Assembly: GCA_028819075.1 (NCBI GenBank)
Contig: JAPPMM010000045.1
Location: 62,001 to 126,000 of the forward strand
Reading direction: 5' to 3'
Length of the DNA stretch: 64,000 bases
Origin: Gammaproteobacteria bacterium
Lineage (GTDB): Bacteria; Gemmatimonadota; Gemmatimonadetes; Longimicrobiales; Gaopeijiaceae
In this document: positions 45,183-54,149 of the stretch, one piece after another
How the letters are laid out: each line of letters begins with the position of its first letter
Numbering within the stretch: position 1 is the first letter of the stretch
Translations under genes and position numbers: made by a program
Notes under the pieces: model-generated
Seen by the model: only the letters and a program-made list of their open reading frames with translations
The model's database searches: none
Told to the model about the DNA's origin: nothing

Positions 45183-45210
45183 AGTCCGGCGACCTGACAA
45201 AATGGCAGAC
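45183..45210. repeat. 28-nt direct repeat, right copy
   Basis: This is an exact duplicate of 39010-39037, same orientation, 6173 bases apart, containing CTGACAAAATGGCAG. It lies between the antitoxin gene and a chromosomal lipoprotein gene. Confidence 0.85.
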
Positions 45211-45255
45211 TCCGGCGCCTCCCCCGTCAGCGTCTCGACCGCCGGGGGCAGAGCG

Positions 45256-45843
45256 TCAGGGACATAGATCCGCGCACTCGTCAGGGTGTACCCGCCAGAC
45301 GGTCAGCCAGAGTGCTTCGCCAGCGTAGTTGACGGCGTCTGCCCTGATGTCGAAACGCCAGACCCCGTGGCACCACCACCAGCCGCATCGCGGGCGCGGT
45401 TCGTTGATCTCGGCCTCATCAATGAAGGCACCTATCGGATAAGGCGAGCGTTCGAGTTCGACTTCCCACTCGACCTCCGGTTCGAGGACCCAACTGGTGG
45501 CCCCTTCCGCCACGATGTCACCCTGCTGTTTGAGCTGGACGGTGACATGGATCCTCCCGGAGCCCGGGACACCAAAGCGCTCCACTCCAGCCTTGAAATC
45601 GCGGGCATCAAGGGTCACCGACTGCCCGATCCCCGTGATCTCGACCTCGATGCCAGCCATGTCGGTTGGATCGTCCAGCGAGTTGTCGAGCGTGATGATG
45701 TTGTCAGATCCTGTCGGCCAATCGAAGGTGGCCCGGCTGTCTGACGGAACTGTGACCGTCAGCGATGCGCTGGAGCCGAAGATGGTCGAGCATGAGACGC
45801 TCACCAGGGCGAGGGCGAAGACGGAAAGCACCCATTCCTTCAT
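45256..45843 (-). CDS. Lipoprotein, unknown function
   Basis: This is a 195-residue lipoprotein. The signal sequence ends in VSVSC, the lipobox Cys. A beta-rich domain (SLTVTVPSDSRATFDWPTG, GIEVEITGIGQSVTLDARD, GRIHVTVQLKQQGDIV) follows, and a Trp/Cys-rich C-terminus (RPRCGWWWCHGVWRFDI, DECADLCP) may contain disulfides. ATG 45843 starts the signal peptide. It lies 41 nt downstream of the ABC permease gene on the same strand and could be the tail of that operon. Confidence 0.7.
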   Translation of the reverse strand: MKEWVLSVFALALVSVSCSTIFGSSASLTVTVPSDSRATFDWPTGSDNIITLDNSLDDPTDMAGIEVEITGIGQSVTLDARDFKAGVERFGVPGSGRIHVTVQLKQQGDIVAEGATSWVLEPEVEWEVELERSPYPIGAFIDEAEINEPRPRCGWWWCHGVWRFDIRADAVNYAGEALWLTVWRVHPDECADLCP

Positions 45844-45884
45844 GATGTCTCGCTCTTCTTGCCATCCCATGTCCCTCTCACAGC

Positions 45885-46709
45885 CTACCTCCCCGCCGCC
45901 CTCCTCCTCAGCCACCCCACCGTAAGCAGCAGCGCCGCCGCGAACACGATCAGGAAGGTCGCGACGGCCAGAATGGCGGGGCTGATCTCCTCGCGGATAC
46001 CCGCCCACATCTGGCGCGGGATGGTGTTCTGCTCCACTCCGCCCAGGAAGAGCACGACCACCACTTCATCGAACGAAGTGGCGAAGGCGAAGAGCGCCCC
46101 CGAAAGCACCCCCGGAGCGATCAGCGGCAACTGCACGCGGGTGAAGGTCCGGAGTGGTCCGGCCCCCAGCGACGCGGCGGCGCGGTTCAGGGTGGTGTTG
46201 TAGGCGGTCAGGGTGGCGGTCACCGTGATGACCACAAACGGCGTCCCCAGCGCGGCGTGCGCCAGGATCAGCCCCAGGTGGGTCTGGCCCAGGCCCATGC
46301 GGGAGTAGAAGAAGAACATCCCCGCGGCCGAGATGATCACCGGGGTCACCAGCGGCGAGACCAGGAAGCCCATCAGGAAGCGGCGAGCGGGCATGTCGGG
46401 GCTCGAGAGCCCGAGCGCGGCCAGAGTACCCAGGAAGGTGGCCAGCGCCGTGGCGGCGGTGCCGACCACCAGGCTGTTGACCAGCGCGCTCCGCCAGACG
46501 TCGCTGGTCGCGATCTCCTGGTACCAGCGAAGCGACCAGGCTTCCGGGTCCAGCCTCAGCATGCCCTCCGTGAAGGTGAAGTAGGGCTCCGCGTTGAAGC
46601 TCAGCGGCACGATCACGAGGATGGGAGCCATCAGGAAAAACAGCACCGCCGCGCAGAACGCGACGTGCATCGTCCTTCCTGCCCGCTCCGCCCGGCTCAG
46701 CGCGCGCAC
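45885..46709 (-). CDS. Spermidine/putrescine-type ABC transporter permease (PotC-like)
   Basis: This 274-residue inner-membrane permease has six transmembrane segments. The coupling (EAA) loop reads NRAAASLGAGPLRTFTRVQLPLIAPGV, which contacts the ATPase. The sequence resembles PotC/YdcV-type permeases of polyamine transporters (SFDEVVVVLFL near the end is typical). It starts at GTG 46709, one base after the stop of the other permease gene, so the two are co-translated. Confidence 0.9.
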   Translation of the reverse strand: MRALSRAERAGRTMHVAFCAAVLFFLMAPILVIVPLSFNAEPYFTFTEGMLRLDPEAWSLRWYQEIATSDVWRSALVNSLVVGTAATALATFLGTLAALGLSSPDMPARRFLMGFLVSPLVTPVIISAAGMFFFYSRMGLGQTHLGLILAHAALGTPFVVITVTATLTAYNTTLNRAAASLGAGPLRTFTRVQLPLIAPGVLSGALFAFATSFDEVVVVLFLGGVEQNTIPRQMWAGIREEISPAILAVATFLIVFAAALLLTVGWLRRRAAGR

Positions 46710-46710
46710 G

Positions 46711-47925
46711 TCAGGCGACCCTCACGCCCGCGGTCCCGGCCAACCGCTCGTACAGCAGGTAGAGGCCAATCACGCACGCCAGGATGATCGCGCCCAGCGC
46801 GGACGCCAGCCCCCAGTTGAGGGAGGTCTGCATGTGGTACGCGACCATGTTGGAGATCAGCTGGCCGGTGCTCCCTCCCACCAGCGCCGGGGTGATGTAG
46901 TACCCTATGGCCAGGATGAACACGAGCAGGCTGCCCGCCCCCACCCCGGGGAGCGTCTGGGGCCAGTAGACCCGCAGGAACCCCTGCGCCGGGCCGGCTC
47001 CGAGCGAAGCGGCCGCGTCCATGTGCGAGCGGGGAATCCCGCGCATGACCGAGTACAGCGGCAATACCATGAACGGCAGCAGAACGTGCGTCATCGCGAC
47101 GAACGTGCCCGTCATGTTGTAGATGAGCGCGAGTCGTCCGCCATCGGGCACCAGCCCCAGCGCGACCAGGATGTCGTTGATCACGCCCTGGCCCTGGAGC
47201 AGGACGATCCAGGATGTCGTGCGCACCAGCAGCGAGGTCCAGAACGGGACCAGCACCAGTGCCAGGAGCAGGCCGGCGCGGCGTGGCGGCGCATGGGCGA
47301 TGAAATGCGCGAGCGGGTAGCCGAACAGGAGGCACAACCCGGTGATGGACAGGCTGACCAGGAAGGTGCGCGCGAACAGACGCAGGTAGATGCGGCGGTC
47401 CTCCTCCTGGCGAGCGATCGATCCGTCGGGAAGTCGCCGCAGATCGACCGCGGCCAGGTAGTGACGGCTGGTATAGCGCTCGCCGGCTGTGCGCAGCGCG
47501 TGCCAGGTGCTCACCTCGCCCCAGGCAGCGTCGATCTCGACGAAGGTCTCGCGCCAGGAGCCGTCGGGGGCCGCGGCAAGCCGCCGGCCCGTCACCGCGA
47601 CGATGCTCCGCATCCCCCCCTGCACCCGGTTGACCCGGCCGGCCACCCGGCCGATCACCCGCTCCTCCTGCGCCTCCATCAGCTCGCGCGCGGCCGCCGC
47701 GAAGACCTCCTCGCCGGGCACGCTCTCCCCGTCCCATCCCTCCAGCAGGGCGAGCGTCTCGGGCAGCGCGTCCGCCACCACCGCGTCATAGACGCTGCGG
47801 CTGAACATCGTGGCGAGAGGCGCCACAAAGGTCACGCCGACGAAGGCTACAAGCGGTAGCGCGAGCCCGGCCGCCCGCAGTTGCGGCCGCCAGTCGCGCC
47901 CTCGCGGCATCGATTCGGAGCTCAC
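46711..47925 (-). CDS. Spermidine/putrescine-type ABC transporter permease (PotB-like) with large periplasmic insert
   Basis: This 404-residue permease is longer than usual because about 110 extra residues lie between the first and second transmembrane segments (roughly 50-160; EEVFAAAARELMEAQEERVIG, ETFVEIDAAWGEV). The remaining segments follow the PotB pattern, with the coupling loop DAAASLGAGPAQGFLRVYWPQTLPGV. The insert is predicted to face the periplasm and may contact the binding protein. It is part of the four-gene transporter operon. Confidence 0.9.
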   Translation of the reverse strand: MSSESMPRGRDWRPQLRAAGLALPLVAFVGVTFVAPLATMFSRSVYDAVVADALPETLALLEGWDGESVPGEEVFAAAARELMEAQEERVIGRVAGRVNRVQGGMRSIVAVTGRRLAAAPDGSWRETFVEIDAAWGEVSTWHALRTAGERYTSRHYLAAVDLRRLPDGSIARQEEDRRIYLRLFARTFLVSLSITGLCLLFGYPLAHFIAHAPPRRAGLLLALVLVPFWTSLLVRTTSWIVLLQGQGVINDILVALGLVPDGGRLALIYNMTGTFVAMTHVLLPFMVLPLYSVMRGIPRSHMDAAASLGAGPAQGFLRVYWPQTLPGVGAGSLLVFILAIGYYITPALVGGSTGQLISNMVAYHMQTSLNWGLASALGAIILACVIGLYLLYERLAGTAGVRVA

Positions 47926-47983
47926 CGTCGCGTACCGCGGTGAGCGGCGTCGCTGTCGGGTCCTCCCGCCATCGAGCCTTCCC

Positions 47984-49063
47984 TCATCGGGCCAGCCACG
48001 AGCTGAAGCGCTCGTTCATCTCGTCCGTGTGGTTCACCCACCACTCCCAGTCGTTGCGCAGCGCCCGCTCCAGGTTCTCCGGATAGGTAGGCATGTGCGG
48101 CAGCATGTCGACCCCCGCCTCCGCGTGCGTTCCCACGAGCGGCAGTCCGGAGTAGCGCGTCGGGCTGTACGAGATGTTGGCGCTGACCCGGGCCATGGAC
48201 CGGGGGGTGGTCGCGAAGGCCAGGAACTCGAGCGCCGCTTCCAGATTCGGCGTCCCGGCCACGACGACCAGTTGGCCGAAATCCAGCAGCTGCCCGTCCC
48301 AGATGATCTCGAAGGGCTGGTCTTCCAGCACCTGGGCGTTGAAGATGCGGCCGTTGTACGCCGTCGTCATGGTCACTTCGCCGTCGGCGAGGAGCTGGGG
48401 CGGCTGGGCGCCCGCCTCCCACCACACGATCTGGTCCTTGATGGTGTCCAGCTTGCGGAACGCGCGTTCGATCCCCTCGGGGGTGTCCAGCAACTGGTAC
48501 ACCTCTGCCGGCGGCACGCCGTCGGCCATGAGCGCGAACTCCATGTTGCCCATCGGCTTGCGGCGCATTCCGCGGCGTCCCGGAAAGGCTTCCAGATCGA
48601 AGAAGTCCTGCATGGTCCGGGGCTCGGGGCTGGCAATGTTCTCCCGGTTGTAGGCGATTACGGTCGCGTAGAACTCGGCGCCGACGCCGCACTCGGTCAG
48701 GGTGCCGGGGAAGAAATCCTCCCCGGGTGGCGTTCCGTCCGCGCCGGGAGCCCACATCGCCGGATCGAGCGGCTCGAGCAACCCCTCGTCGCAGCCGCGC
48801 ACGGCGTCGGCGATCTCCATGGGCACCACGTCCCAGTGAATCCGTCCCACGTCGACCTGCGCCCGGACTTCGGCCAGGCCACCGTTGTATTGGGCGTCGC
48901 GGATGACGATGCCCGTCTCGGCAATGAACGGCTCGTAGTAGGCGAGCTTGCAGGCGCGCGTATAGGCCCCGCCCCACGCACCGACGGTCAGGGAATCGCC
49001 GCTGTCGCCCCCACAGGCAGCGACCAGGGCGGCGAGCCCCAGCACCGCGAATCGGCGAGCCAT
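47984..49063 (-). CDS. Extracellular solute-binding lipoprotein (PotD-like)
   Basis: This 359-residue substrate-binding protein is anchored by the lipobox VAACGG. It begins SLTVGAWGGAYTRACKLAYYEPFIAETG, followed by VDVGRIHWDVVPMEIADAVRGC, the usual first lobe of PotD/iron-type group binding proteins. EFYATVIAYNREN and the late segment NISYSPTRYSGL continue the fold. The family binds polyamines or related small cations; the specificity here is unknown. ATG 49063 follows GAGAGG. The order ATPase, binding protein, permease, permease fits a polyamine-type importer. Confidence 0.9.
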   Translation of the reverse strand: MARRFAVLGLAALVAACGGDSGDSLTVGAWGGAYTRACKLAYYEPFIAETGIVIRDAQYNGGLAEVRAQVDVGRIHWDVVPMEIADAVRGCDEGLLEPLDPAMWAPGADGTPPGEDFFPGTLTECGVGAEFYATVIAYNRENIASPEPRTMQDFFDLEAFPGRRGMRRKPMGNMEFALMADGVPPAEVYQLLDTPEGIERAFRKLDTIKDQIVWWEAGAQPPQLLADGEVTMTTAYNGRIFNAQVLEDQPFEIIWDGQLLDFGQLVVVAGTPNLEAALEFLAFATTPRSMARVSANISYSPTRYSGLPLVGTHAEAGVDMLPHMPTYPENLERALRNDWEWWVNHTDEMNERFSSWLAR

Positions 49064-49107
49064 GGGAGCCTCTCGCTGGCGCGACGGGCGCGCGCTGCAA
49101 CACTCGT

Positions 49108-50217
49108 TCACACCGCGCCCTCCGCGCCGCCGTAGTCCAGGACCCGGCAGTCCGCAGCCGTCCATCCCACGCGGATTTCGTCGCCCTCCAGCACCGCGCC
49201 CTGTCCCACCACGTTCGAGATCTTCGCGACGAAGTCGGCCCGCCCGCAGGTCTCCATGTGGATGCGCAGGTGATCGCCCACGAAGGTGATGTGCTCGATG
49301 ACCGCCTCGAACTGGTTCGAAAACAGCCCCGGCTCGGGATGCAGCGTGATTCGCTCGGGCCGGATGGAGAGCGTGACCGGGTCCCCCGGCCGGCAGTCCA
49401 CTACCCGATACCCGCGCACCACCTGGCCGCCCACCACCACGTCGCACACGTCCCCATTTACCGTGGCGACACGCCCGTGCAGGCGGTTGTTCTCGCCGAT
49501 GAAGCGCGCGACGAACGAGCGCTCGGGTTCCTCGTACAGGGCTTCGGGCGCGGCCACCTGCTCCACCATGCCGTCGCGCAGCACGGCGATGCGGTCCGAC
49601 ATGACCATGGCCTCCTGCTGGTCATGGGTCACGTAGACGATGGTCACGCCGAGCGTCCGGTGGATGCGCCGGATCTCGTACTGCAACTCTTCGCGCAGAT
49701 GGCGGTCGAGGGCGCCGAGGGGTTCATCCATCAGCACGAGTTCGGGCTCGAAGACCAGCGCGCGCGCGATCGCCACCCGCTGCTGCTGCCCGCCCGAGAG
49801 CTGCCCGGGCCGACGCTTCTCGAATCCCTCCAGCCGGACCAGCTTGAGTGCCCGGTCCACCAGCTCCCGCCGCCGGTCGCGCTCGATGCCGCGCACGTCC
49901 AGCGGAAAGGCCAGGTTGTCCTCCACGGTCATGTGGGGAAAGAGCGCGTAGTCCTGAAACACCATGCCGATGCCCCGCTTGCGCGGCGGCAGGGCGTGCA
50001 CCGATCGGCCGTCGATGCGGATGGCTCCCGCGGTCGGAGTCTCGAATCCCGCAAGCATCATGAGGCATGTCGTCTTCCCCGAGCCGGATGGCCCGAGCAG
50101 GCTCAGGAACTCGCCCCGGCGCACGCTGAGGTTCAATCCCTGGACGGCCATCACCCGGCCATCGTAGCTCTTGGCGATGTCCTCGAACTCGACGTGGGGG
50201 TCTGCTTGAGTCGTCAC
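49108..50217 (-). CDS. ABC transporter ATPase (PotA-like)
   Basis: This 369-residue nucleotide-binding subunit has Walker A LLGPSGSGKTT, Q-loop MVFQDYALFPHM, signature LSGGQQQRVAIARAL, Walker B LVLMDEPLGALD and H-loop YVTHDQQEA. The C-terminal ~120 residues form a TOBE/OB-fold regulatory domain (VTLSIRPERITL). The layout is that of PotA/FbpC-type importers. The start is GTG 50217; the upstream frame is open further but lacks family resemblance. It is first in the operon. Confidence 0.93.
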   Translation of the reverse strand: MTTQADPHVEFEDIAKSYDGRVMAVQGLNLSVRRGEFLSLLGPSGSGKTTCLMMLAGFETPTAGAIRIDGRSVHALPPRKRGIGMVFQDYALFPHMTVEDNLAFPLDVRGIERDRRRELVDRALKLVRLEGFEKRRPGQLSGGQQQRVAIARALVFEPELVLMDEPLGALDRHLREELQYEIRRIHRTLGVTIVYVTHDQQEAMVMSDRIAVLRDGMVEQVAAPEALYEEPERSFVARFIGENNRLHGRVATVNGDVCDVVVGGQVVRGYRVVDCRPGDPVTLSIRPERITLHPEPGLFSNQFEAVIEHITFVGDHLRIHMETCGRADFVAKISNVVGQGAVLEGDEIRVGWTAADCRVLDYGGAEGAV

Positions 50218-50471
50218 CCGCTGGTCCTGTTCCGTGTAGACGAAGGGCTGCACGCCGAAAAGGCGCGGGCAATGTAGAGTCAAAAGCGTTGGCGGCAAAC
50301 CGGCAAATCGCCCCATTGGGCCATCCGCAGCCTGTTCTGGTGAGAACCCCCGGCCACCAATAGGTTATCAAGGGTGTTGCGCTGGTTCCGGGCACGTCCG
50401 GTGCGCGGTGAGCACGTGCCGCCACGGCTCGTCGGATCGTTGGTGTCGGTCCCGTCAACAGCGAGAAAGCA

Positions 50472-50936
50472 ATGCTCCGTTCCAGGTCACCCCGACTCTT
50501 TCCCCTCCTCGTCGCCATTCTGGCGCTCGCGGCCTGCGGCGGGGGTGAGGATCCGGTGGAACCCGAGCCGGAACGACCGCCCGATCTCACGGGCACCTAC
50601 ACGCTGGAGTCGCTGTCCTCAATCGTAACCGGCGGGCAGACCTTCACGCCGCCGATCGTGTCGGGTACCTTCACGGCGCAACAGACATCGGTAACGGGTC
50701 CCGAAGCGTCGGGCACAACGATGTTAAGCGTCACACTTCCGGTCGGTACGCCGGGGGGCGAGACCACCACCATTGAGGATGAGGGCACCTACGTCAACCG
50801 TCTTGACGGAACCTGGGAGCAAAACGGCCGGATCCTTCAGGGCATCGGGACGTATACCTTCCGCAATAACGTCCTGACCGTTGAAGTGACCGAACCCGCG
50901 CTCAACGTCTCGACCACGGTCTGGCGGAAGAACTGA
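50472..50936 (+). CDS. Small lipoprotein, lipocalin-like
   Basis: This 154-residue lipoprotein has the lipobox LALAACGG, a Pro/Glu-rich linker, and then a beta-rich domain beginning PDLTGTYTLESLSS and ending TYTFRNNVLTVEVTEP, a pattern seen in small lipocalin-like Gemmatimonadota lipoproteins. Function is unknown. The TonB-dependent receptor gene starts 5 nt after its stop, so they form an operon, and the lipoprotein may help the receptor capture its ligand. Confidence 0.75.
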   Translation: MLRSRSPRLFPLLVAILALAACGGGEDPVEPEPERPPDLTGTYTLESLSSIVTGGQTFTPPIVSGTFTAQQTSVTGPEASGTTMLSVTLPVGTPGGETTTIEDEGTYVNRLDGTWEQNGRILQGIGTYTFRNNVLTVEVTEPALNVSTTVWRKN

Positions 50937-50941
50937 CCGTG

Positions 50942-53113
50942 ATGAGCGGCCGTCGCATGCGCGGTGCTCCCCTGGCCGTGGCCGCACTCTTCGCTCCCTT
51001 CATGCTGCTCGCCGGCGCACCCCTGACCGCCCAGGCCGTGGCCACCATCCGGGGCGTGGTGGTGGACGACGAAGACGGCAACCCCGTCATGGGCGCCGAG
51101 GTGCTCGTGCAGTCGACCCCGCTGCGCGCGCTTACGGGCGACGACGGGAGCTTCGAGATTCCCGTGCCGAACGGCGGCACGTACACGCTCTTCGTCATCG
51201 CCGACGGCTACGGGAGCGCGGAGTTCGCAGCCGATCCCGCCGCCACCGCATCCGCGCCGCTTCGAATCCCGCTCGAACCGCAACTCTTCGACGTCCCGGG
51301 CGTGACCGTCACCGCGAGCCGGACCACCGTGCGTCCCGGCGACGCGCCGGTGAGCGTCGCGATCCTGAGCGCGGACGAACTCCAGCGCCGCGACGTAACC
51401 AACCTCAAGGAGGCGCTCCCGTTCGCCCAGGGCGTGACCTTCAACGCGGGTCACATGGATATCCGCGGCTCCAGCGGTATCGCCCGCGGCGTCGGCAGCC
51501 GGGTCCTGATGCTGCTGGATGGCCATCGGGCGCTTACGGGCGTGGAATCGAGGATCGACTTCAGCATCCTGCCACTGCTCGACGTGGACCGCGTCGAGAT
51601 CGTCAAGGGCCCCAACTCCACCCTGTGGGGCACGAACGCCATGGCCGGCGTGGTCAACGTGATCACGCGCCCGCCCCTGGGCCCCCCGCGCACCGCCGTG
51701 CGCGGCTACTACGGCGTATTCGACACCCCGGGCAACCTGGACTTCACCGACGAGCGCCTGAGCATGCGCGGGCTCCAGATTCAGCATTCGCGGCAGATCG
51801 GGGGCGCGGGCGTCACCGTGTTCGCCGGACGAGAGGGATCCGACGGCTTTCGCCAGAACGGAGGCCAGGAGCGCTGGCAGTGGCGCGCCAAGGCCGTCTT
51901 CGGGGCCGAGTCGTCCAAACCGCTGGAGGTGTTCGCCAGCGGGAAGCGCGAGGACCTGGAGGAGTTCTTCACCTGGCTCTCCCCCGAGCGCCGTCTCGAG
52001 GTGGATCCCGCGGACCTGGGCGACTGGAAGCGCAATTCCGATCTCGTCTTCGGAATGACGGCCACCCCGGTGGTCACCTCGACGCTCAAGCTGCAGCTGC
52101 GGCCGCAGGTGCAGCATGTCCGCAACCAGAACTACTTCCACGACAACGAGGACTTCCACCGTTCCACGCGCTACGGCACCGACGTCCAGCTCTCGTTCTT
52201 CTCCGGCGGACGGCACGCGGTCACGGCAGGAGGAGAAGCGTCCCGAACCGACGTGAGCTCCAACTTCCTCAGCCCGACGCCGGACGTCACCGATCTGGCC
52301 CTGTTCGTCCAGGATGAAATCGATTTCTCGGATCGGCTGCGCGGTTCGGCGGGCATCCGGCTGGATTCGCACAAGGCCTCGGTAGTGGAAGGCGATCTGA
52401 CGCTCAATCCCAAGATCGGTCTCGTCTTCGAGGCCACGCCGGACGTGAGCCTGAGGACATCCCTGAGCCGGGGATACCGGTCACCCAGCGTCTCCGAACA
52501 GTTCACCAGAACCACCACCTTCGGTTTTCGCGTCGTGCCCAATCTCGAGTTGCGCGGCGAATCGGCGTGGGCCGGGGAAGTGGGCACCACCATCACCCCG
52601 ACCGAACGGCTCTGGCTCGACGCAGGGCTGTTCTGGAGCGAGTACTCCGGCCTGATCGAGGTCACCGGCGCCCCGAACCAGCCCCTCACCTTCCAGTTCC
52701 GCAACGTGGCCGAGGCCCGGGTGCGCGGGCTCGACGCCGGCGTGCGCTTCGGCGTCGTGCCCCAGAAGCTCAACCTCCACGCGAACTACCTCTTCATCGA
52801 CTCGCAGGATCTCGACACCGGCCGGCCGCTCGCGTACCGGTCGCGCCACAACATCACAACGACCCTTTCCGGCTGGGCCGATCTGCTGGCGCTGGACGTG
52901 CGTCACCGGAGCGAGGCGGAAACCGTTCTCGCCTATCCTCTGGATGAACGCGGCCCCATCACGCTGCTGGACCTGCGGCTCGCCCTCGAAGTCATGGACA
53001 TGGATGTGCGGGCGAAGGTCGAGAACCTTCTGCAGGCGGAGTACGTAGACGTTCAGGAGCGCAATCCGGGAGCCACCCGGAGCTTCCGGGTCACCGTGAC
53101 CTCCCGCTTCTGA
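50942..53113 (+). CDS. TonB-dependent receptor with carboxypeptidase-like domain
   Basis: This is a 723-residue outer-membrane receptor. After the signal peptide (LLAGAPLTAQA), a carboxypeptidase-regulatory-like beta domain (TIRGVVVDDEDGNPVMGAEVLV, DGSFEIPV) precedes the plug (VTVTASRTTVRPG, GSRVLMLLDGHRAL, VDRVEIVKGPNSTLWGTNAM). The barrel ends at the aromatic RSFRVTVTSRF, so the protein is complete. ATG 50942 or the GTG just before it is the start. The ligand cannot be deduced. Confidence 0.93.
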   Translation: MSGRRMRGAPLAVAALFAPFMLLAGAPLTAQAVATIRGVVVDDEDGNPVMGAEVLVQSTPLRALTGDDGSFEIPVPNGGTYTLFVIADGYGSAEFAADPAATASAPLRIPLEPQLFDVPGVTVTASRTTVRPGDAPVSVAILSADELQRRDVTNLKEALPFAQGVTFNAGHMDIRGSSGIARGVGSRVLMLLDGHRALTGVESRIDFSILPLLDVDRVEIVKGPNSTLWGTNAMAGVVNVITRPPLGPPRTAVRGYYGVFDTPGNLDFTDERLSMRGLQIQHSRQIGGAGVTVFAGREGSDGFRQNGGQERWQWRAKAVFGAESSKPLEVFASGKREDLEEFFTWLSPERRLEVDPADLGDWKRNSDLVFGMTATPVVTSTLKLQLRPQVQHVRNQNYFHDNEDFHRSTRYGTDVQLSFFSGGRHAVTAGGEASRTDVSSNFLSPTPDVTDLALFVQDEIDFSDRLRGSAGIRLDSHKASVVEGDLTLNPKIGLVFEATPDVSLRTSLSRGYRSPSVSEQFTRTTTFGFRVVPNLELRGESAWAGEVGTTITPTERLWLDAGLFWSEYSGLIEVTGAPNQPLTFQFRNVAEARVRGLDAGVRFGVVPQKLNLHANYLFIDSQDLDTGRPLAYRSRHNITTTLSGWADLLALDVRHRSEAETVLAYPLDERGPITLLDLRLALEVMDMDVRAKVENLLQAEYVDVQERNPGATRSFRVTVTSRF

Positions 53114-53183
53114 GGCGGGCTCCGGGGCAACTCCAGGATATGCGCGGGTGTCCAACGGATACCACCGCCCAGCGAGGAAGTCC

Positions 53184-53639
53184 GTGACCCCATCCGATCC
53201 AATGAGCCTGGAGCAGTGCGCGGCGGGCGACGGCCCCGCGGAGTCGGCTCTCGTCCGCTTCCTCTATCCCGCCCCGGCCGAACGCAAGGTCGGCGGCATC
53301 ATCAAGTGGTGGGAGAAGCGGCGCCTTGCCTACAACGCGGTGCTGGCGGGGTCCGGGATCGGCACCATCTTCATGGCGCTCCTCACCCTGAATCCGCTAT
53401 CGGAGGTGGTGCAGGCGCTCCCGGCGATCCTGCCCTTCGGGATCATGGCGAACCTCTGTTACACGCTCGGGTGGATGGTCGAGAGCGTTCTGCACAGGAT
53501 CTGGGGGCGCAGCCTGCGCCCGGTCGGGCCGGCGCTCTTCCGGGCAGGGCTGACCCTCGGGGTGGGCGTCGCCTTCGTCATCCCCACGATCATGCTCATG
53601 GTCGCGTTCGTGGTGAGGCTGGTGACGGGCAATCTGTAG
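53184..53639 (+). CDS. Small membrane protein, unknown function
   Basis: This 151-residue protein has three hydrophobic segments (AYNAVLAGSGIGTIFMALL, LPAILPFGIMANLCYTLGW and LTLGVGVAFVIPTIMLMVAF). A short motif FLYPAPAERKVGGIIKWWEKRRL precedes the first. GTG 53184 has AGGAAG five bases upstream; an open frame extends back to 53148. It follows the TonB receptor gene by 70 nt. No family is named with confidence. Confidence 0.65.
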   Translation: MTPSDPMSLEQCAAGDGPAESALVRFLYPAPAERKVGGIIKWWEKRRLAYNAVLAGSGIGTIFMALLTLNPLSEVVQALPAILPFGIMANLCYTLGWMVESVLHRIWGRSLRPVGPALFRAGLTLGVGVAFVIPTIMLMVAFVVRLVTGNL

Positions 53640-53680
53640 GGTCGGGGGCAACCGGCGCCTCGCAACGTCCCGCTACTCCG

Positions 53681-54094
53681 CTATCTCCCGACGATCTCCA
53701 GCAGTTCGATCTCGAAGATCAGCGTCGCGTTGGCCCCGATCAGCGAACCCGCGCCGGCTTCGCCGTACGCCAGCTCCGACGGGATCGTGACGCGGATGTG
53801 GCTGCCGACCGACATCAACTGGAGCGCCTCGCTGAATCCCGCGATAAGGCCGTTCACCGGGAAGGTGTTTGGCTCGCCCCTGTCATAGGAGGCGTCGAAC
53901 TGGGTTCCGTCGGTGAGCGTGCCGCGGTAGTGGACGACGACCTCGTCATTCATGGTCGGCATCGGGCCGTCACCCTCTCGCAGCACCTCGTACTGAAGGC
54001 CGCTTTCGGTTGTGATCACTCCGGCTCCATCGCCCGCGCAGGCGACGCTGGTCAGCGCCAGCAGGGCGAGCACACCGCGAGATGGATTGCGCAT
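53681..54094 (-). CDS. FKBP-type peptidyl-prolyl isomerase lipoprotein
   Basis: This is a 137-residue FKBP domain protein exported as a lipoprotein (lipobox SVACAG). The domain runs from TTESGLQYEVLREGDG through VVVHYRGTLTDGTQFDASYDRG and FPVNGLIAGFSEAL to IPSELAYGEAGAG and TLIFEIELLEI, a complete single FKBP fold that catalyses proline isomerisation during periplasmic folding. The start is ATG 54094. Confidence 0.93.
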   Translation of the reverse strand: MRNPSRGVLALLALTSVACAGDGAGVITTESGLQYEVLREGDGPMPTMNDEVVVHYRGTLTDGTQFDASYDRGEPNTFPVNGLIAGFSEALQLMSVGSHIRVTIPSELAYGEAGAGSLIGANATLIFEIELLEIVGR

Positions 54095-54149
54095 CTTGGT
54101 CTCCCTGGATGGTGGATGCTCCCTGGATGGTGGAAGCGTGTGCAGGAAG

